Source: Ectocarpus siliculosus
Taxonomy: Eukaryota; Sar; Phaeophyceae; Ectocarpales; Ectocarpaceae
Assembly (NCBI GenBank): GCA_000310025.1
Contig: FN649727.1
Span: 383,715 to 445,595, forward strand
Direction of reading: 5' to 3'
DNA length: 61,881 nucleotides
The notes under the pieces were generated by a model that was not told the DNA's origin, made no database searches, and worked only from the letters and a program-made list of their open reading frames with translations. The position numbers were made by a program, and so were the translations under genes. Shown here in pieces: positions 58,996 through 61,881 of this stretch (its first letter is position 1; each line of letters opens with the position of its first letter).

Positions 58996-59345
58996 GTTTG
59001 GATCCAAGCGCCAAAACACCCTGCTTCTACGGTCTCGGATCTCGCTGGAACGGAAGACAGAAAACATCAACATTGCATGTGCTACCCCCCCCCGATTCAC
59101 AAAACAACATTCGGTCAAAAGCCTCAACGTTGTTGGATCCAGCATACACTGCAATCGGCGCCTCTCATGCGCGTGGCACGCTCGCTCGCGAAAGCGCCTC
59201 GGTGCGTCGGAATGCGTGAATATTTGAGCTGGATCCAAGCGCCAGAAAACTGCTGTTGTTGCGTTTGCCCGCCCGATACAAATATCTAAACAAAAGCCTC
59301 ACCGTTGCTGGAGCGGAGAGAGGCGCCTGCCGCGGACTGCAGAGC
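58996..59345. repeat. Diverged direct duplication
   Basis: TGGATCCAAGCGCCA, CCCGAT.CA, AAAAGCCTCA.CGTTG.TGGA and GGCGCCT recur in the same order about 230 bp apart. The right copy overlaps the donor end of the 59303-59517 candidate exon. Confidence 0.55.
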
Positions 59346-59517
59346 CACCAGGCCAGTGACGAACGTGAGCGAAAGGCGCGGCATCCTGTGTTGCTGCAAT
59401 GCATCCATGCGCAAGCAAAGCAAAGAGGAGGGAAAAAATCAGTAGGCCAAAATGAGACCACCACGACGACGATGCATCAGACAAACAAAGAAGGAAGGGA
59501 AGGAAACATGGAAACAT
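59303..59517 (-). CDS. Possible first exon encoding a signal peptide
   Basis: From ATG 59517 the minus strand encodes about 71 residues including the hydrophobic run HFGLLIFSLLFALLAHGCIAA, resembling a secretion signal, followed by TQDAAPFAHVRHWPGG. It ends at a donor (gtgagg) in phase 2. It could start the Cys-rich gene if a linking exon exists between 57770 and 59302. It might equally be chance in a repeat-rich stretch. Confidence 0.3.
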
Positions 59518-60480
59518 GAGGGAGGATGGATTCAGGAGTCTCGTTCTTGTTAGAGCATTGCCCCCGCAGCAGCGTACACAGTCAGGAGAACCACCACTCA
59601 CTGCTGCGCCTGTGAGCCGTGCATTCTGAAGGCTGAAAGTTCGGCTGCCCATGAGATATTTTGTATACCCACAACCAAAATCGTCCTCTCATTCATCCGA
59701 TCGATGTGTTCTCTGAGATGCTTTTTTCTATGCGCAGGAGCAGCTAGCTATGCACGACATGCATGGAGAGGGCACAATCCCATATGCATGCATGTGGGAG
59801 TGATGTGCATCACAGCCTGAACACGGTAGGAGGGTAGGGGGAGTACTGCACCTGCTGCTTGGAGAAGTAGATGTTGGATATGGGAGAAGGAGGGAGGTGG
59901 TTGGTTGTGTGGTGGTGGGGGGGGGCTGTGGGGGGTGTGGGGGTTGTTGTTTTTGGAGAGGTGGGGAAGATCACCCTTTTCATTATTTGCCGAGCTGGCC
60001 GTCGGAACTACTTTTTTTGCTTGATGATGATAGCGTGAGAAAATGTTCACAAACCTACGTACAAGAAAATGTTGATGTTCACAAACCTACGTACAAGAAC
60101 CTTCCTCGGCATCCAACGGGTGTTTTGGGGCGGGCGTGAGCTGTCGTGCGAGTTTTTCGGCTTGACGATGAGTTATTCGAGAGCAAGCGAACAGCGTATG
60201 TATGCATAAATAATCACACACACACTCACTGTAATTCCCCCTCTTTACTGCTTTTTTTGTCGATTGCGTGGCGATATCATGTGGTCTATCTAGGTTCTTC
60301 TCTCTCGCTTGGTTGCTGATGCTGCACACCACTTTGGCAGTCAACGGCTGCTGATCACGATTTCACAAGATCGCAATAGCCCGCAAAGTTCACCCGCGCA
60401 TACATTGGCGTACATGTCATGAATATTCTGTCAAGAACGAACTTCGAACAAAAAGAGCCGTTCGTTGACGGTTTGACCGT

Positions 60481-60818
60481 TTGTTTGTTTGTGCGCAAGG
60501 TGGTGTTTTTAGTTTTTTTTTTTGTTCTTCACTTCAAATCAGCGCTTACAGCACTGGTGCCGTTTATTCCAACCCTCACACAGAAGAGCCGCTCTCTACC
60601 CTCCCCTCCTGCGGTACTTCGCCTTTAATTTTTAATGCGAGAAGAGTTCGGCACTCTCTTCCCTCTGTGTACACACGAACTAGCGCTATCCACTTGGCCA
60701 GGAGCGGAAGCGAGAGAAAAACTCCCTTTGTTTGCAAGAAAAGCTCGCCTACGCCGGGATTCGAACCCCTGACCTGACCTCTAGAAGGTTACGAGGCTAC
60801 CAACTAGACCACCGGCGC
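60481..60818 (-). mobile_element. tRNA-derived SINE
   Basis: The minus strand from 60818 to 60746 has an intact pol III A box (TGGTCTAGTTGG) and B box (GGTTCGAATCC) at tRNA spacing. The acceptor and T stems do not pair properly, so it is not a functional tRNA. The body downstream on the minus strand to about 60481 is shared with 37900-38095. Together these fit a SINE with a tRNA-like head. Confidence 0.65.
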
Positions 60819-61881
60819 GACCGGCATTGCACAAGAAGAGATCCTTCCCGTCTGTTTCCTGTCGGCAGGTTCCTTGCCCACCCCACTCACTCACTGCTGC
60901 TCTAGGCTTCAACACATAATAATCCCTTATTCGACTGAGGGACTGTGTTCTCGAACCGGGTAGCAGCAAGTCTTTCGGTGATCAATTCATGTGTGTCTTT
61001 TTCTGAGGTTGTTTGTCATGTGCCCGCCGCCGTCTCCGCTGCGCCGCTTTCCCCTCCGCTGCCGCTCTCCGAAACCCCCCCCCCACCTTCAGACGGAGAG
61101 AGAGGGGGTAACATATCTTTACATTGTTGCACATGATGAGGAATGATGTCTACAAAGGCATGCCAACCTAGTAGTTTGACAGCAGTAGTCAGTCGCAGTC
61201 ATCGCGGTTGTGATGCTGCAGCTCGAGGTGACAAAGAAAATAAGCGCGGTGATCTCCAAAAACGAAACTGCACCGGGCATGTATAATAATAACTGCTGCT
61301 CAAACGGTTTTGAAAAAAAAAAATCCGGTGCACATCTAAATTTATAACGACACGAAATTACACAAAACGGTAAGAAAATGGTGAGACACTCCCGTGTGTG
61401 TGTCCGCACGTACTCCGAAATGTGTCTGCACAAATGCATACATACCCGATACATACATACGCACGGCGCGTACTACACTGAAAACACGTTTGAAAATTGA
61501 GGGAGTTTGCATGCCCTACGACTAAAAGGGTGCCACACAAAACGCCAGACTACCCAACAGTACCAAAAAGGCTGACTCTCCCGAAAGTTGGCCCGACGGA
61601 TTTTTTTGGACGGGCATACCCCCACCCCCCTGATTTGCCACGGATTCGACCAAGAGACAGACCTCTCACCACATCACCACAGAGTTCTCCCTCCATCATG
61701 GTCAGATCGTCACCAGAACTCGAAGGCTGTACGCACCACACCTACCTGTAGGCACCTTTGAAGCTAGTGGTGACTGCTGTGGGGTCTGTGTGTGCTGAGA
61801 AATGCCAATCCATGTGAGCAAAATTAGAATCCGTATGGAGAATCCGTAGGAGATTGCATACGATAGTTTGTGCTGAAGTAA

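Larger units (their letters stand above)
57770..61881. other. Repeat-rich right end, no firm gene
   Basis: It contains the possible signal-peptide exon (59303-59517), a diverged direct duplication (58996-59345) and the SINE (60481-60818). The minus-strand frame 58485-58745 is open but unrecognised. From 60820 to 61881 I see nothing I can name. Confidence 0.5.

Noticed and set aside
60746-60818. A functional tRNA with anticodon CTA (amber suppressor)
   Set aside because: The A and B boxes are good and CTA falls at the anticodon position, but the acceptor and T stems do not pair, and the downstream body is repetitive. It is better explained as a SINE head.
1-61881. Integrated phaeovirus or other viral genes
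   Set aside because: I looked for capsid, integrase, polymerase and viral kinase motifs and saw none; the kinase here is intron-rich and fused to PP2C.

Overview
The window looks like nuclear DNA of a brown alga (stramenopile), with Ectocarpus the closest fit. That is inferred from small exons in long introns, GC-rich coding exons full of Gly/Ala/Ser/His runs, CCCTAA-type telomere-like words, and abundant short interspersed repeats. There is no bacterial or organellar gene organisation. I built gene models by hand from reading frames, GT..AG (once GC..AG) borders and matching intron phase. First exons and UTRs are mostly unresolved.

Layout. (1) 158-11759, minus: a PH-domain protein with six gelsolin repeats (villin/gelsolin class). 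It runs off the left edge and has at least 14 exons. (2) 11760-15321: intergenic, with a minisatellite and repeat fragments. (3) 15322-20789, plus: a five-exon NOL11-like gene (nucleolar pre-rRNA transcription and processing factor). (4) 20790-24071: convergent 3' ends, no gene seen. (5) 24072-37590, minus: one about 15-exon reading frame joining a Ser/Thr protein kinase, a C2H2 zinc finger and a PP2C phosphatase; a membrane-segment exon at 38852-38980 may be its upstream part. (6) 39743-41036, plus: a low-complexity protein with a CUE-like exon, broken by a sequence gap. (7) 41037-50561: gene-poor, with at most weak exon candidates. (8) 50562-54215, plus: an armadillo-repeat gene. (9) 56265-57769, minus: a modular Cys-rich protein built from phase-1 exons; a signal-peptide-like exon lies at 59303-59517. 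(10) 57770-61881: repeats, including a tRNA-derived SINE.

The most striking item is the kinase/zinc finger/PP2C fusion, which places opposite catalytic activities on one chain. Two apparent catalytic-site substitutions (DFG to DFS; the PP2C metal-site Glu to Lys) make its biochemistry an open question. The same gene carries three independent tandem duplications that copied its own splice sites into introns. Other recurrent structures are LINE 3' ends flanked by poly-C tracts, a D-arm-like short repeat beside (TG)n, and an over-represented ACTGCTGTA word.

Limits: no searches or alignments were run. Names rest on motif recognition, and splice models have no transcript support.
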